Below are positions 1 to 9,114 of a DNA stretch of 64,000 nt, piece by piece. The DNA comes from Thalassococcus_A lentus (GTDB taxonomy: Bacteria; Pseudomonadota; Alphaproteobacteria; Rhodobacterales; Rhodobacteraceae). Where the stretch lies: the NCBI RefSeq assembly GCF_028023555.1, contig NZ_JAQIOY010000008.1, forward strand, positions 62,001-126,000, written 5' to 3'. Within the stretch, counting starts at the first letter, position 1. Each line of letters opens with the position of its first letter. The notes under the pieces are model-generated. The model saw only the letters and a program-made list of their open reading frames with translations. It searched no databases and was not told the DNA's origin. The translations under genes were made by a program, and so were the position numbers.

Positions 1-1
1 C

Positions 2-433
2 GTGGCAAAGGTTGTGGAGCCTGCCCCAAAGCAAGAGGTTGTCGCAGCCGCTGCAGCAACTGAACAACGCGCCCCGGCAAAGTCGGTCAAGCCCGTTGTG
101 CGTCCCAAACAGGTCGTCTTGGCTGCATCGGCGGCCCGCGCACCTGCGACACCAGCCCGCAAGGCCGAGGTCATCACCCGCGTGTCAACATCCGGTGGCC
201 GCCATTGGGGTGTGAATATTGGTCGATATCCAAGCCGCTTTGCTGCTGAGAAAGTCCTTCTGAAGACTGCTCTGTCCGAAACCACATCGCTGAGCGGAGC
301 ATTGCGCAAAGTGGTGCAGGGCAAACGCGGTTTTGATGCGAACTTCATGGGACTGACCCGCGAAGGCGCTGATCTGGCCTGCCGGCGGCTGCAGGCCCGT
401 CAGGTCACCTGCTTTATGATCGGGCCAAGCTGA
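2..433 (+). CDS. SPOR-domain protein, 3' part (probable D-Ala-D-Ala carboxypeptidase tail)
   Basis: Only the C-terminal 143 residues lie in the window; the frame is open to the left edge, so the GTG at position 2 is probably an internal valine. The first 55 residues are a low-complexity linker rich in Ala, Pro, Lys and Val. They are followed by a compact SPOR-like domain (from about WGVNIGRYPSR to the end CFMIGPS), which in this family binds denuded peptidoglycan at septa. In Rhodobacteraceae this linker-plus-SPOR arrangement is typical of the end of secreted D-alanyl-D-alanine carboxypeptidases (DacA/PBP5 type). That catalytic assignment is inference, because no SxxK domain is visible here. 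The gene ends 10 bases from the convergent hydrolase gene. Confidence 0.6.
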   Translation: MAKVVEPAPKQEVVAAAAATEQRAPAKSVKPVVRPKQVVLAASAARAPATPARKAEVITRVSTSGGRHWGVNIGRYPSRFAAEKVLLKTALSETTSLSGALRKVVQGKRGFDANFMGLTREGADLACRRLQARQVTCFMIGPS

Positions 434-443
434 TCGGCGCGTT

Positions 444-2189
444 CTATTGACCGCCGATCAGGATGCGGTCGAGCACCGGCATCACCAAATTCGCCCGCGC
501 TTGCTGCGGCACAAGTGTTGGAACCATGGCCCGTATGTCGTCGGGCGCGCTTAGCCGCTGAGACTTCAGGTTGGCGATGACGCCGATCAGGTCGTTGGTG
601 GGGCACTGGCCTTCGAGATATTCCCAAACTGTTCCGCTGGTTGTGACGCGCGGCGTCAGACCACATCGGTGTTCCGGTGGGGCATCACGCCAAAACAGCG
701 TCATCATATCTGCCAGCGCTGAACTGTCGTTCGAGAAGTAGTTGTGGGCCAACATGTCCTCGCCAAGGGTGCTCATGTCGATGCTGTCAAAGTGATTGTC
801 CGCCAAAAGAACATCGCCTCCCAGCCCGGCGCGTGGGGCCGATCCATGCAGTTTGCGCGAAGAAACCAGCGCCCAGTCTTTGGAAGATGCGTATAGTGTC
901 ATGCGCTTTGCCAATGGGCGGAACACGCGTGCCATGGCCGCGAAAAGCTGCGCATCCACATCTGGCGCTGCAAACATAACCTGTCCAAACACCGGATCGT
1001 CCTGCGGCTGCACACGCCGTTCCAGCGCCATGATCTCCAACGCATCCGTCAGGGCCCGATTGCCCATGGAATGCGCGATAATGTGAATGGTTTCCGCACC
1101 GGATTTAGCGACAAGGTCTTCCAGGAAGACAGCGAGACGCCGGCCTGACAGACGAACGACGGCTGCATCAGCGATGTAACCAACGGTCGTGTTTCGCGAT
1201 GGCCAGGAGAACAGCACAGGCACAGCGGCGCTGCCCATGTCATAGGCCAATTGCGCGGCGCGCTGGGCGGCATACTCAAAGTCATGGTTGAAGCCATGGA
1301 TGTAGACAAACATGTCGCGACCGGCGTCTTCACGGAATTCGCCCTGCAAGCGACCAAAGAAGGACCCGTCGTCCAACGGTTCAATCTTTTGCAACAGAAC
1401 GTGGCGCGAGGCATTGCGGCGGAAATCCAGCCTCCAGACCGACGGGCGTTCGACTGTGCCCGGCACATGCGTGTTCGGAATGGTCACGGTCGCAATGCCG
1501 AGTTCCAGTTTTTTACCGCGACGGCCGCTGTAGAATTCTGTCGGATCCTGCCGACCACTGCGCGCGCGATCGGTTGCATAGTAGACGTCAACCTCGGCAA
1601 AGCCACCGTCTTCGGACTTGCCTGAAAATTCAAAGCTGGGCGTTTCCAATTCTTCCAGTGCGGCGCGGGCCGCATCGGCCATTTCTGTCTCGCCTTCCAA
1701 CTCCGCCAGCCTTTGCAGTGAGGCGTAGAGCCTTTGCATCGCCGCGCCATCGCGTCCGGTTTCGGCCTCGGCGGCGATGGCGGCCTCAATCGTCTGCCGG
1801 GCCGCCGTGACCGATCCGATTTGCTCAAACAAGATAGCAGCCTGTTCGTAGGCTGGCACCGGATCGTCCCGCACGTCGGCGCGCGCAAACAGGCGCGTGC
1901 GTCCGACATGCGCCCAGACTTTTGCGGCGTCTTCCAGCTGACCTGTTTGTTCAAGTAGCGCTGCCCGCAGTTCCAGCAGGTCCAACAGAATGCGCACATC
2001 CGGCGGCGTTCCCAGCACACCGGGATCGCGAAGGGCGGCATCCGTTTCCTGCAAGGCGGCATTGGGATCGGTTTCGGCCAAGACGCCTAGACTGATCAAC
2101 TTTGAAATATCCTGTGCCTGCGACGTGGCGGGCAACAGGCCGGCAATCAGGGTCAAAGCAAGGGTGGCAGTGCGAAAGCAGCGGATCAT
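444..2189 (-). CDS. secreted alpha/beta hydrolase (DUF900 family)
   Basis: This 581-residue protein starts with a Sec signal peptide (cleavage probably after TSQA, about residue 25). Residues 30-180 are Ala- and Leu-rich helices resembling TPR-like repeats. The hydrolase part begins near VDVYYATDRAR and contains the strand-HGFN oxyanion region (FVYIHGFNHD) and the nucleophile elbow AHSMGN, both typical of the DUF900 alpha/beta hydrolases. A late His in DNHFDSI may complete the triad. It is likely periplasmic or outer-membrane associated; the substrate is unknown. The gene lies 100 bases downstream of the DMT transporter on the same strand and may share its transcript. Confidence 0.8.
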   Translation of the reverse strand: MIRCFRTATLALTLIAGLLPATSQAQDISKLISLGVLAETDPNAALQETDAALRDPGVLGTPPDVRILLDLLELRAALLEQTGQLEDAAKVWAHVGRTRLFARADVRDDPVPAYEQAAILFEQIGSVTAARQTIEAAIAAEAETGRDGAAMQRLYASLQRLAELEGETEMADAARAALEELETPSFEFSGKSEDGGFAEVDVYYATDRARSGRQDPTEFYSGRRGKKLELGIATVTIPNTHVPGTVERPSVWRLDFRRNASRHVLLQKIEPLDDGSFFGRLQGEFREDAGRDMFVYIHGFNHDFEYAAQRAAQLAYDMGSAAVPVLFSWPSRNTTVGYIADAAVVRLSGRRLAVFLEDLVAKSGAETIHIIAHSMGNRALTDALEIMALERRVQPQDDPVFGQVMFAAPDVDAQLFAAMARVFRPLAKRMTLYASSKDWALVSSRKLHGSAPRAGLGGDVLLADNHFDSIDMSTLGEDMLAHNYFSNDSSALADMMTLFWRDAPPEHRCGLTPRVTTSGTVWEYLEGQCPTNDLIGVIANLKSQRLSAPDDIRAMVPTLVPQQARANLVMPVLDRILIGGQ

Positions 2190-2289
2190 GAATCACCTTG
2201 GGCGGTACAAACGGTCAAATGCCATTAGAATGCGGTAGCAGTGGGCATAAAGACAAGGCAGGAATACCTCAGTTCAAACCAGAGGCTGG

Positions 2290-3267
2290 TCAGCGACGTC
2301 CCCATCGTGTCCGCCGTCCCGGCAGGGGCGCCTTGCGCTTTTGTTCGCGTAGGAAAACGAACAAACCGGATCCAATGATCAGTACGCATCCGGCCCATGT
2401 TGCCGCCGATGGCCATTCGCCAAAGAACAGCCAGCCCCAAAGGATCGCCAAAGGCAGCCCGATGTATTCAAAAGGCGCGATCGTGGCGGCGTTGGCCATG
2501 CGGTAGGCTGCGCTCAGGCAATAGCCGACGCCGCCCGCGCACAGCCCCAAGCCGAGGAAGGTCAACCAATCGCCGCTGTCTGGCACGACCCAGGCGCGCA
2601 GCAGAAACACAAGGCTTTCATTCGAAACGCCTTCGGCAAATCGCCCATCGCCGGCCACGAGGTAGAACAGTGCCGATATCACCAGAAAAGTGCCCTGAAT
2701 ATAAACGGCCAATGCCGAGGCGGCTGTTGTCATGCCCAATCGGCGTGTCAAGACTTGCATCACCGCGTAAAAGGCTGCGGCGGCCACCGGCAATAGCATG
2801 ACGGCACGTGCCGTTTCGGTATCGGCGGCCCATGGCTCTTGCATGACAACCACGCCCAGAAAACCAATGATCACGGCGCCCAGCCTTAACGCACCGACCT
2901 TTTCCCCAAGAACCGGGATGGCGAGAAGGGTGATGAAGAGAGGCGCAACAAAGAACAGCGCTGTGGCCTGCCCAAGTGGCAGAACCGCGACTGCCGCGTA
3001 GAACGTCATGTTTGCCAAAACGACCAGCAGCCCGCGCATCAAATGCAGGCCGGGGCGATTTGTTTTGAGAATGCGCAATCCGCCTTCCATTCTGACGAAG
3101 GCCAGCGTGAACAACAGCCCAATGGCTGAGCGCACGAAAACCATCTGGTGCAATGGATAGCCGCCAGACAGCGTTTTGATCAGCAGATCGTTGACTGAAA
3201 TGGCGAGAATCCCGATGCAGATGAACAGGATACCCATTCCGGGCCGGTTGATTGGTTGGGATGACAT
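2290..3267 (-). CDS. DMT-superfamily (EamA) transporter
   Basis: This 325-residue integral membrane protein has about ten hydrophobic segments arranged as two EamA repeats; the second repeat ends with the typical GEWPSAATWAGCVLIIGSGLFVF segment pattern followed by a basic cytoplasmic tail rich in Arg and Lys. The family exports or exchanges metabolites such as amino acids, nucleosides or nucleotide sugars. The substrate cannot be told from the sequence. The gene is divergent from the ABC-2 ATPase gene, with about 110 bases between the starts. Confidence 0.88.
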   Translation of the reverse strand: MSSQPINRPGMGILFICIGILAISVNDLLIKTLSGGYPLHQMVFVRSAIGLLFTLAFVRMEGGLRILKTNRPGLHLMRGLLVVLANMTFYAAVAVLPLGQATALFFVAPLFITLLAIPVLGEKVGALRLGAVIIGFLGVVVMQEPWAADTETARAVMLLPVAAAAFYAVMQVLTRRLGMTTAASALAVYIQGTFLVISALFYLVAGDGRFAEGVSNESLVFLLRAWVVPDSGDWLTFLGLGLCAGGVGYCLSAAYRMANAATIAPFEYIGLPLAILWGWLFFGEWPSAATWAGCVLIIGSGLFVFLREQKRKAPLPGRRTRWGRR

Positions 3268-3376
3268 ACCGATTGGCTACGCCTTTCGTGCGGTAAAGGC
3301 ATCTCCAAAAACGACATGCGAGTGGCCATTGTGTTCTGAACTGGTCCGTTTAGATTGCGGCCAAAGGAGTTTGCCT

Positions 3377-4312
3377 ATGCCGATGGTCGAGATCAGAGAC
3401 GTTTTCAAAACCTACGATGGTGGTTTTCAGGCGTTGGGGGGCGTCAATCTTGACATCAAAGAAGGTGAGATCCTCGCTTTGCTGGGGCCAAACGGTGCAG
3501 GCAAAACAACGCTTATTTCGGCTATATGTGGCATCACTTTGCCAACCTCCGGCACCATCACGGTGGGTGGGCATGATGTGGTCGAGCGGTACAGGCAGGC
3601 CCGTTCCATTGTCGGCTTGGTGCCTCAGGAGATCACGCTTGAACCCTTTGAGAAGGTGATCAACACGGTCCGCTTTTCGCGCGGCTTGTTCGGCTTGCCC
3701 CGGGACGATGCCCGCATCGAAAGTATTTTGCGAAAGCTGTCCTTGTGGGACAAACGCGACACACCAATTCGCGCACTGTCTGGCGGGATGAAACGGCGGG
3801 TACTGATTGCCAAGGCATTGTCCCATGAACCGCGCGTGTTGTTTCTAGACGAGCCGACAGCCGGTGTCGACGTCGAGTTGCGCCGGGACATGTGGGACAT
3901 CGTGAATGAATTGAAGGCTGATGGCGTCACCATCATTCTGACCACGCATTATATCGAAGAGGCTGAGGCCATCGCAGACCGTGTCGGGGTAATCGACAAG
4001 GGGCAAATCCTGCTGGTCGAGGAAAAAGACAGCCTGATGAACCGGATGGGCCACAAGGAACTGAGGGTAGAGCTGGACGAGCCGCTGACCGAGGTGCCGG
4101 GCGGATTTGACGGCTTTGATTTGCGGATCGAGAGAGATGGCAAAGCCTTGGTCTATTCGTATGACACGTCTGCCGAGCGCACGGGTATCGCGCGGTTGAT
4201 GGCAGGCCTGACCGATGCGGGGATCGCTGTGCGCGACGTCAGCACTGTGCAGAACTCACTCGAAGATATTTTTGTCGGCCTGGTTTCGGCCAAACAGGAG
4301 GACGAGGCATGA
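3377..4312 (+). CDS. ABC-2 type transporter ATP-binding protein (YadG-like)
   Basis: This is the nucleotide-binding subunit of an ABC exporter, 311 residues. It has Walker A GPNGAGKTT, the signature LSGGMKRR, Walker B LFLDEPTAGVD and the switch His in LTTHYIEEAE. A longer frame exists upstream, but the start chosen is ATG 3377, which has the ribosome binding site AAAGGAG at 3363-3369 and places MVEIRDVFKTY at the N-terminus as usual for the family; the longer frame would also overlap the divergent gene. The stop overlaps the start of the permease gene (ATGA), so the two are translationally coupled. The pair resembles E. coli YadG/YadH; substrate unknown. Confidence 0.92.
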   Translation: MPMVEIRDVFKTYDGGFQALGGVNLDIKEGEILALLGPNGAGKTTLISAICGITLPTSGTITVGGHDVVERYRQARSIVGLVPQEITLEPFEKVINTVRFSRGLFGLPRDDARIESILRKLSLWDKRDTPIRALSGGMKRRVLIAKALSHEPRVLFLDEPTAGVDVELRRDMWDIVNELKADGVTIILTTHYIEEAEAIADRVGVIDKGQILLVEEKDSLMNRMGHKELRVELDEPLTEVPGGFDGFDLRIERDGKALVYSYDTSAERTGIARLMAGLTDAGIAVRDVSTVQNSLEDIFVGLVSAKQEDEA

Positions 4313-5070
4313 ACTGGGGTGCTGTCGTAGCAATTTACAAGTTCGAAATGGCCCGTTTCTTTCGAACCCTGACGCAAAGTTTCGTTTCGCCGGTGATTTC
4401 CACATCACTTTACTTTGTCGTCTTTGGTGCGGCGATTGGCAGCCGGATCGATCAGGTTGAAGGCGTCAGCTATGGCGCTTTCATCGTGCCGGGGCTGATC
4501 ATGCTAAGCGTCATCACGCAGGCCATATCCAATGCGTCCTTCGGGATCTATTTCCCGAAATTCATCGGCACGATCAACGAATTGCTGTCTGCACCCCTGA
4601 GCTTTCTGGAAATTGTCCTTGGCTATGTCGGCGCCGCTGCAACCAAGGCATTGTTCATCGGCGTTGTCATTCTGGCCACGGCTGCATTGTTCGTTGATGT
4701 GGTGATCCAGAACCCTTTGGCGATGATCGCGTTTTTGCTGCTGACCTGTCTCAGCTTTGCCTTGCTGGGCTTTATCATCGGGATCTGGGCCAGCAATTTT
4801 GAACAGCTTCAGCTGGTGCCTCTTTTGGTCGTCACACCCTTGGTTTTCCTCGGTGGGGCCTTCTATTCGATTTCGATGCTGCCGCCGTTCTGGCAAACCG
4901 TCACGTTGTTCAACCCGGTGGTCTACCTGATCTCTGGATTCCGCTGGTCGTTCTACGGACTGGCGGATGTTCCCATCGGCCTTAGCCTTCTGGCGATTGG
5001 CGGTTTCACGCTGCTTTGCCTTGCTGTGATTTGGTGGATATTCAAGACCGGCTGGCGCATTCGCAACTGA
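4309..5070 (+). CDS. ABC-2 type transporter permease (YadH-like)
   Basis: This 253-residue permease has six hydrophobic segments and the ABC-2 family pattern: a cytoplasmic N-terminus (IYKFEMARFFRTLTQS), a first helix containing VISTSLYFVVFGAAIG, and the conserved late stretch LVFLGGAFYSISMLPPFWQ before the last helices. It forms the membrane channel for the ATPase encoded just upstream; the genes overlap by four bases. It is convergent with the YeeE/YedE gene, leaving only 10 bases between the stops. Confidence 0.92.
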   Translation: MNWGAVVAIYKFEMARFFRTLTQSFVSPVISTSLYFVVFGAAIGSRIDQVEGVSYGAFIVPGLIMLSVITQAISNASFGIYFPKFIGTINELLSAPLSFLEIVLGYVGAAATKALFIGVVILATAALFVDVVIQNPLAMIAFLLLTCLSFALLGFIIGIWASNFEQLQLVPLLVVTPLVFLGGAFYSISMLPPFWQTVTLFNPVVYLISGFRWSFYGLADVPIGLSLLAIGGFTLLCLAVIWWIFKTGWRIRN

Positions 5071-5080
5071 CACCGGGCCG

Positions 5081-6142
5081 TCAGGCGGGAATGGCTTGGC
5101 GTCTTCCGCCGAGTGCCAGATCAGTGGCCATGCCGCCGATCCACATACAAAAAAGCGCGAGCCATGCGGTTCCGGCGAATATGGACCCACCACTGACCCC
5201 GGCACCGATGGCGCAGCCACCGGCCAGCATGCCGCCAAAGCCCATCAAGCCTGCGCCGATCATGGCATTGCGCATGGGGCTTGGTCCTTCGAAACCTTGA
5301 ACTTTCAGTTCGCCGGTGAAGGCAGCGGCCAAAAAGGATCCAATGACAACGCCGGGCACCAGACCAATATCGAATTCAAGCACTGAGTTCCGATCCAGAA
5401 AGAACATCAGCGTGTTGGCCGACGGTCCTGTGAACGTCAGGCTTTCGATCTGAACCGGATCAAAGCTGACCTGACTGAGGCTGAAAGTCAGGCCCCATCC
5501 CAAGGCAGCAGCAAAACCAACACCTGAGGCAAAGACCAAACGTCTTGCCCCAATCCGGTTCCGGCGCGACAGCTCTAATGCCAACAGCGCGGTCAGCAAT
5601 CCAAAAACCAATCCAGCCTGTTCCGGCAGATGCGCCGCGGCAATGAGGTCCGTGTTGCGACCGCCGCCGGTTATGGAAAGCCCGGCAAGGTAGTCCCGTG
5701 CGGGAGCGAGCCAGCCGGTCAAAGTCATTTGCGCGACGACCGCGAAAATCAAACCCGAAACCACGGAACGCAAGTTGCCCGTGGCGGCCAGAACCAGCAG
5801 GCGGCCGGAGCACCCGCGCGCCAGAACCATACCAGCGCCAAACAACATTCCACCGATCACAGCCCCCGACCAACTGCCCGGAACTGCCATCATACGGGCC
5901 TCAGCAGTGTCGATCAGACCCAAAAGCTGCGCGCCCTGAACCCACACAACAGCCGTCGAAAAGGTCAGCAGCCAGACGGCAACCTTGTCTTTCATCTGCC
6001 CGCGCGCGAATTCAACGACGGCGGCGCGCAGACAAAACCGAGATCGCTGGGCTGCGACCCCGAAAAGGATTCCGGTAAGCAATCCAAAGAGGGCAGCGGT
6101 CGGTGCTTCGCCGATGCGCTCGACAAGTGAAATAATGTCCAT
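5081..6142 (-). CDS. YeeE/YedE family (thiosulfate/sulfur-type) membrane transporter
   Basis: This 353-residue polytopic membrane protein has the hallmarks of the YeeE/YedE family: duplicated segments each carrying a conserved Cys, namely ARGCSGR and AGGCAIGAGVSGG, plus RSRFCLRAA near the N-terminus. Characterised members (TsuA) import thiosulfate. The open frame extends 177 codons further upstream, but the real start is ATG 6142 because GGAGG sits four bases before it and the upstream part is hydrophilic and without family character. It is divergent from the MFS gene, and an FNR-like box lies between them. Confidence 0.85.
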   Translation of the reverse strand: MDIISLVERIGEAPTAALFGLLTGILFGVAAQRSRFCLRAAVVEFARGQMKDKVAVWLLTFSTAVVWVQGAQLLGLIDTAEARMMAVPGSWSGAVIGGMLFGAGMVLARGCSGRLLVLAATGNLRSVVSGLIFAVVAQMTLTGWLAPARDYLAGLSITGGGRNTDLIAAAHLPEQAGLVFGLLTALLALELSRRNRIGARRLVFASGVGFAAALGWGLTFSLSQVSFDPVQIESLTFTGPSANTLMFFLDRNSVLEFDIGLVPGVVIGSFLAAAFTGELKVQGFEGPSPMRNAMIGAGLMGFGGMLAGGCAIGAGVSGGSIFAGTAWLALFCMWIGGMATDLALGGRRQAIPA

Positions 6143-6196
6143 GGGGCCTCCAGCTCTTGGCTGGTTGCGGTATGGGCGTTTTTGTCCATCGAAACT

Positions 6197-6210
6197 TTGA
6201 TCCAGATCAG
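6197..6210. promoter_or_regulatory. FNR/Dnr-like box in the yedE-type / MFS divergent promoter
   Basis: The sequence reads TTGAT-CCAG-ATCAG, which differs from the FNR-family consensus TTGAT-N4-ATCAA at one position. If the site activates the leftward gene from -41.5, the -10 hexamer falls on CATACC (minus strand, 6174-6169), a fair match. It lies upstream of the preferred MFS start at 6251. This is a pattern match only. Confidence 0.4.
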
Positions 6211-6250
6211 GCTCTCGCCAAGTCGGGGCAAAGAGCGTAAAGGCAAAGCC

Positions 6251-7483
6251 GTGAAACCGGTATCGCTCTCTGCTGCCCGTGACCTGCCAATCTGGCGTAG
6301 GCCTGTGACGCTCTTGTTCTTGATGGCAATCGCCATGCCGCTCAGTTTTGCGACATGGTCGGCGCTGTTGAACAATTTTGTCATCGAGGCGGCCCAATTT
6401 GATGGCGCTGATATCGGCTGGCTGCACACAGTTCGAGAGATACCAGGCTTTTTCGCCGTTGGTGTGATCGCCGTCATTCTGTTTGTGCGCGAGCAGACTC
6501 TGGCCATGATTTCGCTGGCTTTGCTGGGCGTTGCGACAGCTATCACGGCGCAGTTCCCTTCGATGGGCGGGCTGCTGTTCGTCACGCTGATCAGCTCGTT
6601 TGGGTTTCACTACTACGAAACGGTAAACCAATCGCTGCAGCTGCAATGGTTGCCCAAGGATCGGGCGCCGCAAATGCTTGGCCTGCTGATTGCGGCTGGA
6701 TCGGCGGCGACTTTGGTTGCCTACGTCGCAATTGTGATGACATGGCGGACCTTCGACCTCAGCTACAACTTTGTCTACATGATCTCGGGTGGGCTGACGC
6801 TCTTGATTGTGGCCTATTGCGTTCTGGTCATCCCGAATTTCGACTCACCCCACCCTCAAGTTACGAAGTTCGTGCTGCGGCGCAGATACTGGCTCTACTA
6901 TGCGCTTCAGTTCATGTCCGGGGCTCGGCGGCAAATTTTCGTTGTCTTCGCGGGTTTCATGATGGTCGAACGGTTCGGGTATTCCGTCGACGAAATCACC
7001 AAACTGATGCTGGTCACACTGGTGGCGAACATGGTGCTTGCCCCGGTGTTGGGACATGTTGTGCACCGCTTTGGTGAACGCAACGCGATGGCGTTTGAAT
7101 ACGTTGGGCTGGTGACGGTCTTTGCGCTTTATGGCGGCATCTATTGGTTTGGTTGGGGCGCCATGCTGGGGGCTGTCCTCTATGTCACGAACAACATTTT
7201 CTTTGCGCTTGCTCTGGCACTGAAAACCTATTTTCAGAAGATTGCCGATCCGGGCGACATTGCCCCGACAGCAGCGGTTGCCTTTACGATAAACCATATT
7301 GCGGCGGTCTTCCTACCCGCTGTGCTGGGATATCTTTGGCTGAAATCGCCCGGTGCGGTCTTTGCTATTGCGGCTGGTATGGCTTTGGTCAGCCTCGTGT
7401 TGGCGCTGATGATCCCTAGGCATCCGGAGCCCGGAAATGAGACCGTTTTTTCACGTTACATGCCTGCGGCACCCGCAGAATAA
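6251..7483 (+). CDS. MFS transporter
   Basis: This is a major facilitator superfamily carrier of about 410 residues with roughly twelve hydrophobic segments and an Arg-rich central loop (VTKFVLRRRYWLYYAL). The frame opens at a TTG at 6182, but that start would overlap an FNR-like box and has no ribosome binding site. GTG 6251, with a weak AAAGG-type site before it, gives a natural N-terminus (MKPVSLSAARDLPIWRR, then helix 1). ATG 6321 falls inside helix 1 and is unlikely. The substrate is not recognisable. It is followed after 23 bases by prmA, so the two may be cotranscribed. Confidence 0.78.
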   Translation: MKPVSLSAARDLPIWRRPVTLLFLMAIAMPLSFATWSALLNNFVIEAAQFDGADIGWLHTVREIPGFFAVGVIAVILFVREQTLAMISLALLGVATAITAQFPSMGGLLFVTLISSFGFHYYETVNQSLQLQWLPKDRAPQMLGLLIAAGSAATLVAYVAIVMTWRTFDLSYNFVYMISGGLTLLIVAYCVLVIPNFDSPHPQVTKFVLRRRYWLYYALQFMSGARRQIFVVFAGFMMVERFGYSVDEITKLMLVTLVANMVLAPVLGHVVHRFGERNAMAFEYVGLVTVFALYGGIYWFGWGAMLGAVLYVTNNIFFALALALKTYFQKIADPGDIAPTAAVAFTINHIAAVFLPAVLGYLWLKSPGAVFAIAAGMALVSLVLALMIPRHPEPGNETVFSRYMPAAPAE

Positions 7484-7506
7484 AACCGATACAAAGAGGA
7501 CGACAC

Positions 7507-8382
7507 ATGGCTGCGACCTGGACTGCATTCACCAAACTTCCTGAAAAGCCGCAGGCCGAAGCGCTCGGCGAGGCATTGGAGCTTCTGGACCCGGAACCGA
7601 CTGGTATCGGCGTTTTCGAGATCGAAGACGGAAGCGGGACATGGGAAGTCGGTGGATATTTCCTTGAGGCACCTGATGACGTCGAACTGGCCTTGCTGGC
7701 GGCGGCGTTCAACGCCCAGCCCTTTGTGGTTAGCGAAGTTCCTGACACCGATTGGGTCGATAAGGTCCGGCGCGAATTGACCCCGGTCGAGGCGGGACGG
7801 TTTTTTGTCTACGGCTCACATGATGCTGACAAGATCCCAGAAGGCGCTGAGCCGCTGCTCATTGAGGCGGCGATGGCCTTTGGAACTGGCCATCACGGCA
7901 CCACGCTTGGATGCCTCAAGGCGCTCGACCGATTGGCAAGTGGTGGTTTCCAGGGCACCAAAGTGGCGGACATCGGATGCGGTACAGCCGTCTTGGCCAT
8001 GGCAGCCGCGCGGATTTGGCCTGATCCGGTGATTGCCTCGGATATTGACGCTGTTGCCGTTGAAGTTGCCGAAGTGAACGTTCGTGCAAACGATCTGAAT
8101 GACAAGGTGACCTGTCTCGAAGCGGTTGGGTTTGATCATCCCGAAATTGGTGCCGCTGCGCCCTTCGATCTCGTCTTTGCGAATATCCTCAAACAACCGC
8201 TGATCGATCTGGCCCCACATATGGCCCGACACCTCGCGCCCGGCGGTTATGCGATTCTTTCGGGGATTCTTACGCGGCAAGCCAATGATGTCATCGAAGT
8301 TTATGCACGAAATGGCATCAATCTTGAGCTGCAGGACGACATTGGTGACTGGGTGACGCTAACGCTTCGCAAAGCGGCTTGA
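7507..8382 (+). CDS. prmA: ribosomal protein L11 methyltransferase
   Basis: This 291-residue enzyme trimethylates ribosomal protein L11 using S-adenosylmethionine. The N-terminal substrate-recognition domain is followed by a Rossmann-fold methyltransferase with AFGTGHHGTT, motif I (DIGCGTAVLAMAA), an acidic end of strand 2 (ASDIDAVAVE) and motif IV FANILKQPL, the pattern typical of PrmA. The start ATG follows AAAGAGGA. Length is normal for the family. Confidence 0.95.
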   Translation: MAATWTAFTKLPEKPQAEALGEALELLDPEPTGIGVFEIEDGSGTWEVGGYFLEAPDDVELALLAAAFNAQPFVVSEVPDTDWVDKVRRELTPVEAGRFFVYGSHDADKIPEGAEPLLIEAAMAFGTGHHGTTLGCLKALDRLASGGFQGTKVADIGCGTAVLAMAAARIWPDPVIASDIDAVAVEVAEVNVRANDLNDKVTCLEAVGFDHPEIGAAAPFDLVFANILKQPLIDLAPHMARHLAPGGYAILSGILTRQANDVIEVYARNGINLELQDDIGDWVTLTLRKAA

Positions 8383-8488
8383 TAAGGGGCGGTTTTAGGG
8401 AAAACTTGCGGCGTTCGCCCTAATCCCGCCACAATCTGTGCCTAGAAAAAGCCTTGTCTGGTGGGGGCCGGATATACCAGAGGCTGCC

Positions 8489-8833
8489 ATGGATCGCGCA
8501 CTTCGTGATTTTGACAAACGACAGAAAGCCATTCGCCGTAAACACACGCGGATGGCCAAGGGCTATCGCAACAAGATGAATGCCAATGGCGTCATCATGC
8601 AAAAGCCGGACAGCAAGATCGGCGGATATCTGAGCCGCATTCTGTTTCTTGCCGTTCTGGCGTTCATGGCCTTCAAGGTACTTTTGCTGACCGGAATTGG
8701 TGAAGAGCTCTACATGGAGCGTGTCAGCGTATTGCAACTCGGAAATACCTATGAGCGGGCTGGCGCTTGGCTCATGCAGATTGATCCTGTCACAGCCTGG
8801 CTTTCGCAGCAGGCAGCGGCTTTTCTTCTCTGA
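8489..8833 (+). CDS. conserved hypothetical single-pass membrane protein
   Basis: This 114-residue protein has a strongly basic N-terminus (KRQKAIRRKHTRMAKGYRNKM) followed by one membrane segment around residues 50-70 (ILFLAVLAFMAFKVLLL) and a hydrophilic C-terminal part. I do not recognise a domain. GTG 8438 is also in frame, but ATG 8489 gives a start like that of other small inner-membrane proteins and has a weak AGAGG site. It is the last gene before a strong terminator. Confidence 0.6.
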   Translation: MDRALRDFDKRQKAIRRKHTRMAKGYRNKMNANGVIMQKPDSKIGGYLSRILFLAVLAFMAFKVLLLTGIGEELYMERVSVLQLGNTYERAGAWLMQIDPVTAWLSQQAAAFLL

Positions 8834-8854
8834 ATTCTCTCCTCTCACGAAATA

Positions 8855-8891
8855 AAGGCCCGTGTTCCGGTGAACACGGGCCTTCGTTTTT
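8855..8891 (+). terminator. intrinsic terminator after prmA region
   Basis: A perfect 13-bp stem (8855-8867 with 8872-8884) closes a CGGT loop and is followed by CGTTTTT. It terminates the prmA transcript before the convergent DUF1127 gene. Confidence 0.9.
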
Positions 8892-8910
8892 ACAGGTAAG
8901 GCAATTGCCT

Positions 8911-9114
8911 TTAGCGGTGTGCAACACCGTCGATATCACCACGGCACAGGCCGATGTCTTCCAGTTCACGATCGGACAGTGCTTCGAGGCTCTTGCGGGT
9001 CAGGCGCGCGTCGTTCCACGCGGCAGCAGTCGCGAAGATCGAAGTGAACAGAGTGCCGATGCGGCCGGTGGAGCCGGAAGCAGCGAAGGGGCGGGACGTG
9101 TCAATAGCGGCCAT
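8911..9114 (-). CDS. DUF1127 (YjiS-like) small protein
   Basis: This 67-residue protein carries the Arg- and Leu-rich DUF1127 motif in its C-terminal half (LTRKSLEALSDRELEDIGLC, then RGDID). The first 35 residues are Ala- and Thr-rich. DUF1127 proteins of alphaproteobacteria have been linked to RNA turnover and phosphate or carbon metabolism, but the role of this one is unknown. ATG 9114 is supported by AAGGAG eight bases upstream; the longer frame to 9249 has no such support. Confidence 0.85.
   Translation of the reverse strand: MAAIDTSRPFAASGSTGRIGTLFTSIFATAAAWNDARLTRKSLEALSDRELEDIGLCRGDIDGVAHR

Noticed and set aside
6143..6673. 177-codon upstream extension of the YeeE/YedE frame
   Set aside because: Hydrophilic, unlike the family, and overlaps the divergent MFS gene; ATG 6142 has GGAGG.
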